Source: an uncultured Pelagibacteraceae bacterium
GTDB taxonomy: Bacteria > Pseudomonadota > Alphaproteobacteria > Pelagibacterales > Pelagibacteraceae
Assembly: GCA_902539745.1 (NCBI GenBank)
Contig: CACBKA010000004.1
Coordinates: forward strand, 1 to 64,000
Direction of reading: 5' to 3'
DNA: 64,000 bases
Position 1 is the stretch's first letter. Every line of letters starts with the position of its first letter. The position numbers were made by a program, and so were the translations under genes. Shown here piece after piece: positions 50,726 through 59,743 of this stretch. Under the pieces are notes generated by a model, which was not told where the DNA came from, made no database searches, and saw only the letters and a list, made by a program, of their open reading frames with translations.

Positions 50726-52553
50726 GGTTTTTCTCTTTTTTTTAACTTTCCCAATATATGCTTATTCTGTCGAATTGAGTGAATATGGATTGAATCTAAA
50801 TGATTTTTCTGAATTAAAAGAAATAAGAACATTATATATTTCTGAACAAGAGGGAGAAGATCGGTTTATAAATCCAGAGGAAGATTTTAATAATTCGAAA
50901 AAAATAGAAAAATATTTTTTAAATAGTAATTTTCTATCCAATGAAACAGATACAATTTATCAATTTTGTTGTAATTCTAAAAGTGAAATGCAAAAAATAA
51001 TTGTTGGTAAAATTGATAATGCAAGTGAAAAATTTCAATCCCTTAATTCCAAAGATGTCATTAATTTAGACAATGAAATAAAAGTAAGCAATTTTTTATA
51101 TTTTCAAAACAAAAAATTAATAAAATCAATTTTTATAAAAGATGATAAATATAATTATTTACAAGTAAAACCAGAAAAACAAAGCTATACTTTGTATTTG
51201 AATTCTCCATTGAAATTCAAAGATACAATTACATCTTTGGATGCGGTCAAATGGAGTGATTTTTCAATAACAGATTTTGATTTAGAGGTATCATTTTCTC
51301 CTAATTTTAAGTCAATTCAAAATTTAGCAGACGGTATTTTAGTTTTAAAAGCACCAAAATTAGATATTTTTCTTGTTGTAGATGATAGAAATAATAAAAT
51401 TATTTATACGGACGAAAATCTAAAAAAAATCAAATACCACGGAGACTATGATCCTAATGCTGATCTTACAAACCCATCAAGTTATTTGAATCCAACATTA
51501 TTAAATTTTTTACCGACTGGTTTAAAAAAAATATTAGACAAAGGAAGAGAGTTAAACTCAAATTATCCTCTTAATTATACTTTTGAGGATCTAATGGAAT
51601 TAGTAAATAATTCTGAAAAACTTAATATAAACACTATAAATTTTGCTAAACAAAAAGAAAGTGAATTAGAAAGTGTAATCCAAAAAAAACAAGCTGAACT
51701 CAAAGCAGAGGAAGATAAGGCAAATGCAGAAAAGCTTAAAGCCGCTCAATTAGAGGAACAAAGAGCTGCGGAAGAACGTCAAAAAATTTTAGATCAACAG
51801 GCTGAAGAAGAAAATCAAAGAATGTTAGCAGAAGCTAAAGCTGCAGATGCTGAAGAAAAAAGACAAAAATATATTCAATATGGTCTTGTAATTGTTTTAA
51901 TTGGTGGATTAATTGCTTTCATATTTTTTACTAATTTCTTAGATAATTTACAAAAATTTTTAAAGCAAATATTTAGTAAATTTAAAAAGAAGAAAGTGAA
52001 AAGTTACTTACCTAAGGATTATGGAAAAAAGAAAAAAAAGAATAAAAAAATATTAGGCAATTGGCTTGCAGATTGGGCAAATAGTTATGAAGATCCTAGA
52101 AGCGCGTATTATATCGTATTAGCAACATGTATTGTTTCAGTATTTTTATTTTTTTCTTTGGTTGGTCAAATTAATAAAAATCCTGATTCAACAGGATGGA
52201 TGGTGTTTGGTTGGATCCTGATAATCACAGGGATAATTTCAGGTTATTTAACCGCTAAAATTTATTCTGGTATCTCAACATATCATTGCCCTAAATGTAA
52301 ACGAATTTATGCAGGGGAGATTTATAAACAAATTCATCTTGGATCAAGACAACAAGCAGCAAAATTTAGAGTGACGGAAAAAAGACGGATAAAATATAGA
52401 GACCACCAAGGCTTTACTAAGTATAATGATTACGAAGTAGAAAAAGATGAAAGGGGTATAGAACAAATTGATACTTATTTAAATAAAACCAAGTGTTTGC
52501 TTTGTAACCACAAGTGGGAATACAACTCTTCATCTGCAACTCGGGTGGCTTAG
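50700..52553 (+). CDS. Composite envelope protein: signal peptide, ectodomain, coiled coil, TMs, C-terminal zinc ribbon
   Basis: Start set to ATG 50700 (MRKLWKSFKVFLFFLTFPIYAYS); KAEEDKANAEKLKAAQLEEQRAAEERQ coiled coil; CPKC...CLLC. Confidence 0.75.
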   Translation: MRKLWKSFKVFLFFLTFPIYAYSVELSEYGLNLNDFSELKEIRTLYISEQEGEDRFINPEEDFNNSKKIEKYFLNSNFLSNETDTIYQFCCNSKSEMQKIIVGKIDNASEKFQSLNSKDVINLDNEIKVSNFLYFQNKKLIKSIFIKDDKYNYLQVKPEKQSYTLYLNSPLKFKDTITSLDAVKWSDFSITDFDLEVSFSPNFKSIQNLADGILVLKAPKLDIFLVVDDRNNKIIYTDENLKKIKYHGDYDPNADLTNPSSYLNPTLLNFLPTGLKKILDKGRELNSNYPLNYTFEDLMELVNNSEKLNINTINFAKQKESELESVIQKKQAELKAEEDKANAEKLKAAQLEEQRAAEERQKILDQQAEEENQRMLAEAKAADAEEKRQKYIQYGLVIVLIGGLIAFIFFTNFLDNLQKFLKQIFSKFKKKKVKSYLPKDYGKKKKKNKKILGNWLADWANSYEDPRSAYYIVLATCIVSVFLFFSLVGQINKNPDSTGWMVFGWILIITGIISGYLTAKIYSGISTYHCPKCKRIYAGEIYKQIHLGSRQQAAKFRVTEKRRIKYRDHQGFTKYNDYEVEKDERGIEQIDTYLNKTKCLLCNHKWEYNSSSATRVA

Positions 52554-52560
52554 ATAATTT

Positions 52561-53664
52561 ATGGATAAAAAAAAACTTATTAAAAATGTATTAGTATGGA
52601 ACAATAAATCTTTTCTTAATAAGCAAATTAAAGAAAAAGATATTAAAATTAGAACCATTAAAGCTCCAGTTTATATCGATCAAGGATTTGACATTAGTTT
52701 TGAAGCTGATATTTACGAAAGAGACTTAGCTGCTGAAGCACAAGCAAAAAATTTAGCTAAGTTTCATCAAAAAAAAGCAGATAAACTTCAAAAAAAAGCT
52801 GATCTTTACAAAGACTTAGCATATGAACCACCAGGAAGTTTTGGTAAATATGTTGCTAGAAAGAGAGAAATTGCCCAAACCTATGGATCTACCAGCAAAG
52901 AGTTTTTAAACGTTTTAAATGAAAGAAAATCGTTGCAATTTCTTAATAAACAAATGTCATCTAGAAGTTCATTTACCTCACTTCAAGCTAAATTAGCACG
53001 AACTAAAGCCAATAGTTTAAAAAACCAAACATTTTTAATTTTAAAAAAGAAGGTAAAAGAAAAAATCAAAATAAATAACCCTACAGATAAATTGAACAAA
53101 AAAAGATCTTTAACGCATGTAGAAGAAAATGAAAAATTGATTGGTAAAGATGAAGGAATTTTGTTCGAACAAACTATAACTAATAATATTGAAAAAAAAA
53201 ATATACAATTAAAAGATTTAATTAATAATAAAAATAAGGAAATTGGAAAAATTCATAAATTAAAAGATTTTACAAAAAAATCGTCTTTAAATTTTGGAGG
53301 GGTAAGTTTAGAAGAAGCCTATCAATTAGGATATGAAACTCTTATTTCTCATGAAATAAATGAGTATATGCAAAAGTATTTTAAAAATTTTTATGGTCGA
53401 TACGAAATAACTAAGATTAATATTAAATGTAAAATTGAAAAAAAATATTTTAATATTTATGAAGCTAGATGGGGATCGCCTGTTCCTATATTTAATTGGA
53501 TGGGTGGCGTTTCATATTGGATTAAAGATGAATATTTAGCAGGAAAAGCTCACAAGTCACCTTTCAAACTAGGAATTAATATAGGTTTAAGTTTGTTTAC
53601 CTTTGGATGGTGGATACCAGTTCTAATAATTCTCTATATATTGCATAGAAGGAAATTTAAATAA
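52561..53664 (+). CDS. Lys-rich protein with C-terminal membrane anchor, unknown
   Basis: 367 aa; C-terminal GINIGLSLFTFGWWIPVLIILYIL TM; no family recognised. Confidence 0.7.
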   Translation: MDKKKLIKNVLVWNNKSFLNKQIKEKDIKIRTIKAPVYIDQGFDISFEADIYERDLAAEAQAKNLAKFHQKKADKLQKKADLYKDLAYEPPGSFGKYVARKREIAQTYGSTSKEFLNVLNERKSLQFLNKQMSSRSSFTSLQAKLARTKANSLKNQTFLILKKKVKEKIKINNPTDKLNKKRSLTHVEENEKLIGKDEGILFEQTITNNIEKKNIQLKDLINNKNKEIGKIHKLKDFTKKSSLNFGGVSLEEAYQLGYETLISHEINEYMQKYFKNFYGRYEITKINIKCKIEKKYFNIYEARWGSPVPIFNWMGGVSYWIKDEYLAGKAHKSPFKLGINIGLSLFTFGWWIPVLIILYILHRRKFK

Positions 53665-53714
53665 ATTTACTTATTAAACTTATTCAATTAAAAAAAGTTA
53701 TATAATAATTTTTT

Positions 53715-55877
53715 ATGTTTAAATATTTAAAATATAAATTTGATCAAGCTCTAGAAAAGAGTTTCTTGAATTTGGCCATTTTTCTTTTTGGAATAAGTTT
53801 ATTGGGAATAGTTTTATTTTCTTTAATTTTTTATTTCCTATTCTTAATTGGTGTTATTTCAATAGATGGTGTTTTTGGCAAATTCATTTGGATGACATTT
53901 GCTTATTTTATTGATGTAGGCACAATCTCTGGTGAAGCTTACTCAGACAATACTACTGCAGATAAGGTATTTAAAATTTTAATCACTATTTTTGGTATTA
54001 TAGTATTTTCAAGCTTCATTGGTATTATTAGCCAAGCACTTTCTAACAGAATAGAGGAACTTAGAGAAGGTAAAGGTTATATATCTGAAAAAGATCATAC
54101 CATAATCTTTAATTTCTCTAAAAAAACTATTCCTTTGTTGAACGAACTCTTTAAATCTTATGAGGGAGAAAAAAAAACCATCGTTATATGTTCCGAGCAT
54201 GAAATAAAAGATATTTCTGTTAAAATTGAGTCAGCAACCAATATACCTAAAAATATTAATCTTATTTATAGAAAAGGCTATGGATGGCAAAAAAAAATTC
54301 CTGCCTTACTTGATTTTGAGGGCGCCTCAAATTTTATCATTCTAAAGCCAGACCAAAACGACGAATATCAATCAGAAAATGACTGCGATAATGAGGTAGG
54401 CAAAACCTTAACATCTTTGATAACATCAAAAGATTATCAAAATACAGGGGGGAATATAGTTGCTGAATTTTCTTCTAAACAAAAACAAGTACTTTATGAG
54501 GTATTTAACCTTGAAAATATAAATAGTGTTATTGAAAAAACGAAAAATAAAAAAAATCACCCACTTTTTGTTGAGTCTGAAGATATTAGAGCTAAAATTA
54601 TTTCACAAGCAGTTTTTAATCCTGACATAGTTGAAATTTATGATGAGCTTTTTAGTTTTGAGGGATCTGAAATTTATTTTTTTAATACCAAAGATTTAAA
54701 TTCAAAAATGAAATCTAAATTAAAAAAAATTAACAACAAGACTATTTTTGAAATTAACTCAATTTTTGACCACATAATTTGTTTAGGTTCATATAACATA
54801 AAAGATCACGATAGTATCAAAGATCGAAAAGATTTTGTTTTGTTTGACCCCGAAGTTTTATGGGTTGATTTAATTCCTGACGGTCAAATAAATTTTAATG
54901 AAATAGATGGTTTAATTTTTATAGCTAATAATAAGCAAAAAATTTTTGATGAAATTGAGCACTGCGATGAAAAAAAAGATGATATAAAATTAATTGAACC
55001 GAAATTAGATGAATTTGGTCATAAAATTAGAATTGCTTTGTTTGTAGAAGATGTTTCTGAAAATAGAATTAAAAAAATTCTTCATAACATAAAAGAGACA
55101 AATAAACTTAAAAATGTTGAATTCATAAGAGTTTTTCTTGATGAGAGTAACACTATAACGTCTGAGAATTTTACTGAAACAAATAATTATCTAAGATCAG
55201 ATAATATTGAACTAGAGTTATATTCAATTGATTACAATAATTGGAGTCATGAACAGCTTTATCCATACACAGGTTTAAGTGAGATGTTAAATGAATTTAA
55301 TTGTTATATTTTTGCTTATGACGATATTGCTGATGAAGATGATAACATCAATAATGTTAAAGATAACAAAGTCATTGACAACTATGTATTATTCTCAAAT
55401 TTTGATATTAGTAACGAGGGTTTTAAGAAAACTCCAAGGTCATTTATTACAGAAGTTGGCGCTTTTAAATCTAAAGATATTTTAGAAAGATACAAAAGAA
55501 ATTCATTTTCACCTTATTTTGGTGTTGATATAATTGATATAAATACTTTAATTAGTAAAATTATTTCATCAAGTAGTTTAGATAAGAATAATAAAAAATT
55601 AATAGATTTATTTTTAGATTTATCTTTTAATATTAAAACATACACAGTTAATGAGGATAAAATAGAAACAAGCTTTTGTGAATTAGAAAAATACTTTGCT
55701 ACCGAAAAACAAATATTGTTAGGTTTAATAGATTATGATTTTAAAGATGTACAAAAATCTTTTAAAAGCTTATGTTCTATGCCTAGAAGAAAAATTAGTG
55801 ATATTATTATAAATCCAGATCAAAGAAAAAAGCTTATATTAAATAAAGGTGATAGAATAATAACTTTGTCTAATTAA
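53715..55877 (+). CDS. CASTOR/POLLUX/DMI1-like ion channel
   Basis: N-terminal TM/pore region, then IIVFSSFIGIISQALSNRIEELREGKGYISEKDHTIIFNF, like the CASTOR/POLLUX RCK entry; 720 aa. Confidence 0.8.
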   Translation: MFKYLKYKFDQALEKSFLNLAIFLFGISLLGIVLFSLIFYFLFLIGVISIDGVFGKFIWMTFAYFIDVGTISGEAYSDNTTADKVFKILITIFGIIVFSSFIGIISQALSNRIEELREGKGYISEKDHTIIFNFSKKTIPLLNELFKSYEGEKKTIVICSEHEIKDISVKIESATNIPKNINLIYRKGYGWQKKIPALLDFEGASNFIILKPDQNDEYQSENDCDNEVGKTLTSLITSKDYQNTGGNIVAEFSSKQKQVLYEVFNLENINSVIEKTKNKKNHPLFVESEDIRAKIISQAVFNPDIVEIYDELFSFEGSEIYFFNTKDLNSKMKSKLKKINNKTIFEINSIFDHIICLGSYNIKDHDSIKDRKDFVLFDPEVLWVDLIPDGQINFNEIDGLIFIANNKQKIFDEIEHCDEKKDDIKLIEPKLDEFGHKIRIALFVEDVSENRIKKILHNIKETNKLKNVEFIRVFLDESNTITSENFTETNNYLRSDNIELELYSIDYNNWSHEQLYPYTGLSEMLNEFNCYIFAYDDIADEDDNINNVKDNKVIDNYVLFSNFDISNEGFKKTPRSFITEVGAFKSKDILERYKRNSFSPYFGVDIIDINTLISKIISSSSLDKNNKKLIDLFLDLSFNIKTYTVNEDKIETSFCELEKYFATEKQILLGLIDYDFKDVQKSFKSLCSMPRRKISDIIINPDQRKKLILNKGDRIITLSN

Positions 55878-55925
55878 AATAAGTATTAAGTCCTAATATA
55901 GATTAAAGTAGAGATTATTTATTTC

Positions 55926-56144
55926 TTAAATTTTTTTTTTGAAAACGAGATTAACTCTACCAACACCTGTTGGAGACGATATTAATTCCCAACCCTGATG
56001 ACCCATAATATTTAAACTTTTAGTATTGGAACCTAGCGTCTTATCTGCTTTGATTTGTTTAATTTTAGCAGTTTCTTTTATTTTAAATGCATGCAACATA
56101 AGCCTTTCCCAACCTTCAAAAACAGCATATTCAAATTTACTCAT
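55926..56144 (-). CDS. DUF4177-like small protein
   Basis: MSKFEYAVFEGWE...LNIMGHQGWELISSPTGVGRVNLVFKK. Confidence 0.7.
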   Translation of the reverse strand: MSKFEYAVFEGWERLMLHAFKIKETAKIKQIKADKTLGSNTKSLNIMGHQGWELISSPTGVGRVNLVFKKKI

Positions 56145-56156
56145 AATTAGATTATA

Positions 56157-56882
56157 TTACTTCTTACTTAAAATAGAACTAAAACTTCCAGCTATTATTC
56201 CTGTTGGAATCGCAACAATCCCAATTCCGCTAATTGAGATAACAACAGTCGCAATTTTTCCAAGAATAGTTATTGGATATACATCGCCATATCCAATTGT
56301 AGTTAAAGTAATAGTTGCCCACCAAAAAGCTCTTAGAATGCTTCCAAATGCATCTGGTTGATTTTTTCCCTCAACTAAATAAAGAACTATTGCTGATAAA
56401 AAAATAATAAAAATCGTAATTCCCAAACTAAAAATTATTTCTTTCTTTTTTAGATCCAAAACATGAAAAACGTTTCTTATAAATTCTATTCTATTTATAA
56501 AATTAGCTAATTTTAGAAGTCTTATTAATCTAAAAATTCTCAGCAAGAATAATTCATTATATTCAGGGAAGATGAAAAAAGGCACAAAAGCAACTAAATC
56601 AATTACTGAGTAAAAAGAAAAAAAATATTTTATTTTTCCCTCTAGACCCTTGTATTCTTTTCGGTAATGGATTGTTAAAAACTTAATTAAATATTCTGTA
56701 GCAAAAAAAATTGCAAAAAAATAATTAAGATAAAAAAATCCCTCTGAGAATTTTATATATATAGTTTTCTCAGTTTCAAGAACAACTGAAATCACAGATA
56801 ACAAAATAATTAAAAAGATAAATTTTTGTGGGTTATTAAACTTATTATTTGTTTGATGTAATTTTTTTAAAAAATCATTCAT
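56157..56882 (-). CDS. Voltage-gated-type (Kv-like) K+ channel
   Basis: S1-S6 topology, S4-like LLRIFRLIRLLKLANFINRIEF, filter TLTTIGYGDVYP. Confidence 0.92.
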   Translation of the reverse strand: MNDFLKKLHQTNNKFNNPQKFIFLIILLSVISVVLETEKTIYIKFSEGFFYLNYFFAIFFATEYLIKFLTIHYRKEYKGLEGKIKYFFSFYSVIDLVAFVPFFIFPEYNELFLLRIFRLIRLLKLANFINRIEFIRNVFHVLDLKKKEIIFSLGITIFIIFLSAIVLYLVEGKNQPDAFGSILRAFWWATITLTTIGYGDVYPITILGKIATVVISISGIGIVAIPTGIIAGSFSSILSKK

Positions 56883-56950
56883 AATTGAGATTAATTTTTG
56901 TCGATTGTAATTTTAAATTAGGTTTTTAACAATCCATTACCAAAAAGAAT

Positions 56951-57016
56951 GTAAAGAGCTTCTTGCCTAAAGATTATAGAAAAATAGACCCAAATAAAAA
57001 ACAATTTGTAATATAA
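56951..57016 (+). pseudogene. Possible gene remnant related to a segment of 50700-52553
   Basis: VKSFLPKDYRKIDPNKKQFVI* with no start; compare VKSYLPKDYGKKKKK at about 51996-52037. Confidence 0.35.
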
Positions 57017-57051
57017 CTCTTCTACTTCAACTAAAGTAGCTTAATAATTAT

Positions 57052-57198
57052 TTATCTTTTTTCAACTGGAGCACTCAGTACATTCGCTTGACCATATTGT
57101 GCTCTAGCCATATTTAATGCAGCATGTGAGTCTGGTGCCTGGATTTCAATATCCATTATTCTGCCGCCAGCTCTAACTCTTATTTTAAAAGTTTTCAT
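57052..57198 (-). CDS. 48-aa conserved-looking small protein
   Basis: Read by hand: MKTFKIRVRAGGRIMDIEIQAPDSHAALNMARAQYGQANVLSAPVEKR*. Confidence 0.65.
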   Translation of the reverse strand: MKTFKIRVRAGGRIMDIEIQAPDSHAALNMARAQYGQANVLSAPVEKR

Positions 57199-57269
57199 AA
57201 AATAATGTTAGCTCAAAATCAAAAATATTTAAAGTTAAATTTCAAAGAATAAAATCTAACAGCACTAGA

Positions 57270-57794
57270 TTATTTTTTAACAAATACCACAGTCAAATCG
57301 GCTACTCTAAAACCAAACTTTGTCATTTTAGCTCTGTTGATTGCAATGGTATCACTTTGTTTAAATATCCAATCATCAAATGTGATTTTAATTTCTTTTC
57401 CCTTTACAGGGACAAGTAAAACATACTCTAATTTGAAAGCTGATCCATAAGAAAAACCTTTGGCTGTTCCAACAACATCTGCAGCTGTACCCTCGTAATT
57501 ATGTTCATCTTTTTTTGTAATTTTCCATTGTCTAGTTTGAACTTCGCCATCTGACCAATTAAATTTTTCGTCAAGAATTAATTGTTTACCATCCCACTTT
57601 CCATCTAGGTCTGCTGAAAATTGTCTTGTAACTTTACCACCTCTATTTTGAAGCACACCATACGCTTTGACATTTCCATTTAAAAATTCTTCAATAATTA
57701 ATCTTGGTTTTTGATCTTTAAAGTCTTCTGGTTTCATTCCTGCTACACAATTCGTTAAAAATAATGTTAAAAATAAAGTTAAAATATATCTCAT
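57270..57794 (-). CDS. DUF3833 family lipoprotein
   Basis: Lipobox LTNC; KPEDFKDQKPRLIIEEFLNGNVKAYGVLQNRGGKVTRQF. Confidence 0.88.
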   Translation of the reverse strand: MRYILTLFLTLFLTNCVAGMKPEDFKDQKPRLIIEEFLNGNVKAYGVLQNRGGKVTRQFSADLDGKWDGKQLILDEKFNWSDGEVQTRQWKITKKDEHNYEGTAADVVGTAKGFSYGSAFKLEYVLLVPVKGKEIKITFDDWIFKQSDTIAINRAKMTKFGFRVADLTVVFVKK

Positions 57795-57797
57795 TTT

Positions 57798-58985
57798 TTA
57801 TTCATTCCTAAATGAAAATTGTATTAAATCAATATTTTTAGCTCTAAAACCAGCTTCACAATAAGAAAAATAAAAATCCCAGATTTTTTTAAATGAATTA
57901 TCAAAACCTTGCTGTGAAATATTATACCAAGAACCTATAAAGTTTTCTCTCCATTTACTCAACGTATGTGAGTAATGTATACCGTAAGAATTATATCCGC
58001 TCAAAGTTAGTCCAGTTTTTTTTGTGTAATCTTTTATTGATTGTAAGGAAGGTAAAAAACCTCCCGGAAAAATATATTTTTGTATAAAGTCCTGGTTTTT
58101 TTTGTATCTATCAAAAAGTTCATCTTTAATAATAATTGCTTGAATAGCCCCAACCCCATTCGGTTTAAGATTATTCTTAATTGTTTTGAAATATCTATTT
58201 AAATTCTTCTCTCCGACTGCTTCGATCATTTCTATAGAGGCTATTGCATCATATTTGTCTTTCAAATCTCTGTAATCTAAAAATTTTACTTTAACTTTAT
58301 TTTGTAAACCTAAAAGGTTTATTCTTTTTTTTGTAAACTCAAATTGTTTTTGTGAGATAGTGATACAATCAAGTTGAATATCATAATTTTTTGCAAGGTG
58401 TTCAGCAAAACCGCCCCATCCACATCCTATTTCTAAAATTTTATCTCCTGGTTTAGGCTTTATTAAATTTATAAGTTTATTGTATTTATTAATTTGAGCT
58501 TTTTCTAATTCTTGACCAGGTTTATCAAAAATACCACATGAATAAGTTAATGTTTTATCTAGCCAGGTAGAGAAAAATTCATTACCTAAGTCATAATGTT
58601 TTGAAATATCTTCAACACTTTTTTTCTTTGTGTTTGATATAAAAAGTTTTTTAAAAATACTGTTTATACCTGAAATATTTAATATTCCTGAAAATTCGTG
58701 AGTGATATTTATATTTTTTGCAGTTAGCTCAATTAAAGAAGGTAAATTTAAAGTCTCAAATTCGTTTTTAATATAACTCTCTCCTAAAGCACTACTACCT
58801 CCCCTTATAATATTAAAATAAAACTTTGGATTATGGATCTTAATTTTTGCTGATAAAGAACTTTCTTGATTTCCAAATTGATGTATTTTTCCATCGTAGT
58901 TTTCTAGTGAAAGCTTTCCATCCTTAATATAGTTCAATTTCTTTAGAACGAAATTTTCAGAGATTTTATAAGGACTAAAATTCAT
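57798..58985 (-). CDS. cfa: Cyclopropane-fatty-acyl-phospholipid synthase family
   Basis: HYDLGNEFFSTWLDKTLTYSCGIF; EIGCGWGGFAEHLA; SIEMIEAVGEKN. Confidence 0.94.
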   Translation of the reverse strand: MNFSPYKISENFVLKKLNYIKDGKLSLENYDGKIHQFGNQESSLSAKIKIHNPKFYFNIIRGGSSALGESYIKNEFETLNLPSLIELTAKNINITHEFSGILNISGINSIFKKLFISNTKKKSVEDISKHYDLGNEFFSTWLDKTLTYSCGIFDKPGQELEKAQINKYNKLINLIKPKPGDKILEIGCGWGGFAEHLAKNYDIQLDCITISQKQFEFTKKRINLLGLQNKVKVKFLDYRDLKDKYDAIASIEMIEAVGEKNLNRYFKTIKNNLKPNGVGAIQAIIIKDELFDRYKKNQDFIQKYIFPGGFLPSLQSIKDYTKKTGLTLSGYNSYGIHYSHTLSKWRENFIGSWYNISQQGFDNSFKKIWDFYFSYCEAGFRAKNIDLIQFSFRNE

Positions 58986-59743
58986 TTTTCTACAGATAAA
59001 TTATTTTTAACTTTCGAATTTTTCTTAACAAGTTTAACGCCTTTCTTCCACAACCTTAATGCTTCAAAGTGTATCGCCATTATAATTTTTATAGTCATCA
59101 TTGGGTGTTTAAAGAAATTTTGAACTAATTTTTTTGTGGATATTTGTTCTTTTTTTCCGATCTGGCATGCTGAAAGTAGTATCCCCTTATTGTCAGTTTG
59201 TTTAATAAATATACTTAAAGTTTCCTTTGGTTCGGCCAATCTAAAATTATAAGCAGTTTCCATCTCCATGAATGGTGATACATAAAATTTTTTATTACAA
59301 GTTTGTGTAATTATTTTTTCATTTTTTTGAACTGGAAAAATATAGGTATGTTGCTCATTAAAAGTATTCTTTACTTCATAAAGAATTGCTTTTAATTCGT
59401 TATTTTCATTGTAGCAATAAAAAATACTTAATGGATTAAAAACATAACCAAAAATTCTTGGGAAACATAAAAGTTTAATCTTTGTAACTTTAAAATTTAT
59501 ATTATATTTTTTTAAACTTTTCATAACCCAGACTCTAAGATTACCACCATCCCTATCACCGTGATCTTTGTTATAAAAACTAAATATATTAAATTTATTG
59601 AATGAAAAAATTGATATTTTTTTTTGTAAATCCCCAAGTTCATCTAAGTCAAAGAAAATAGAAAAGGTTTTATATGAAAAAAAATGTCTTTTCGGTTTAA
59701 ATCTTCGATGCGTTACTATACCTTTGTATATACACGTCTCCAT
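58982..59743 (-). CDS. DUF1365 family protein
   Basis: CIYKGIVTHRRFKPKRHFFSYKTF; FGYVFNPLSIFYCYN; start moved to METCIY. Confidence 0.9.
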   Translation of the reverse strand: METCIYKGIVTHRRFKPKRHFFSYKTFSIFFDLDELGDLQKKISIFSFNKFNIFSFYNKDHGDRDGGNLRVWVMKSLKKYNINFKVTKIKLLCFPRIFGYVFNPLSIFYCYNENNELKAILYEVKNTFNEQHTYIFPVQKNEKIITQTCNKKFYVSPFMEMETAYNFRLAEPKETLSIFIKQTDNKGILLSACQIGKKEQISTKKLVQNFFKHPMMTIKIIMAIHFEALRLWKKGVKLVKKNSKVKNNLSVEK

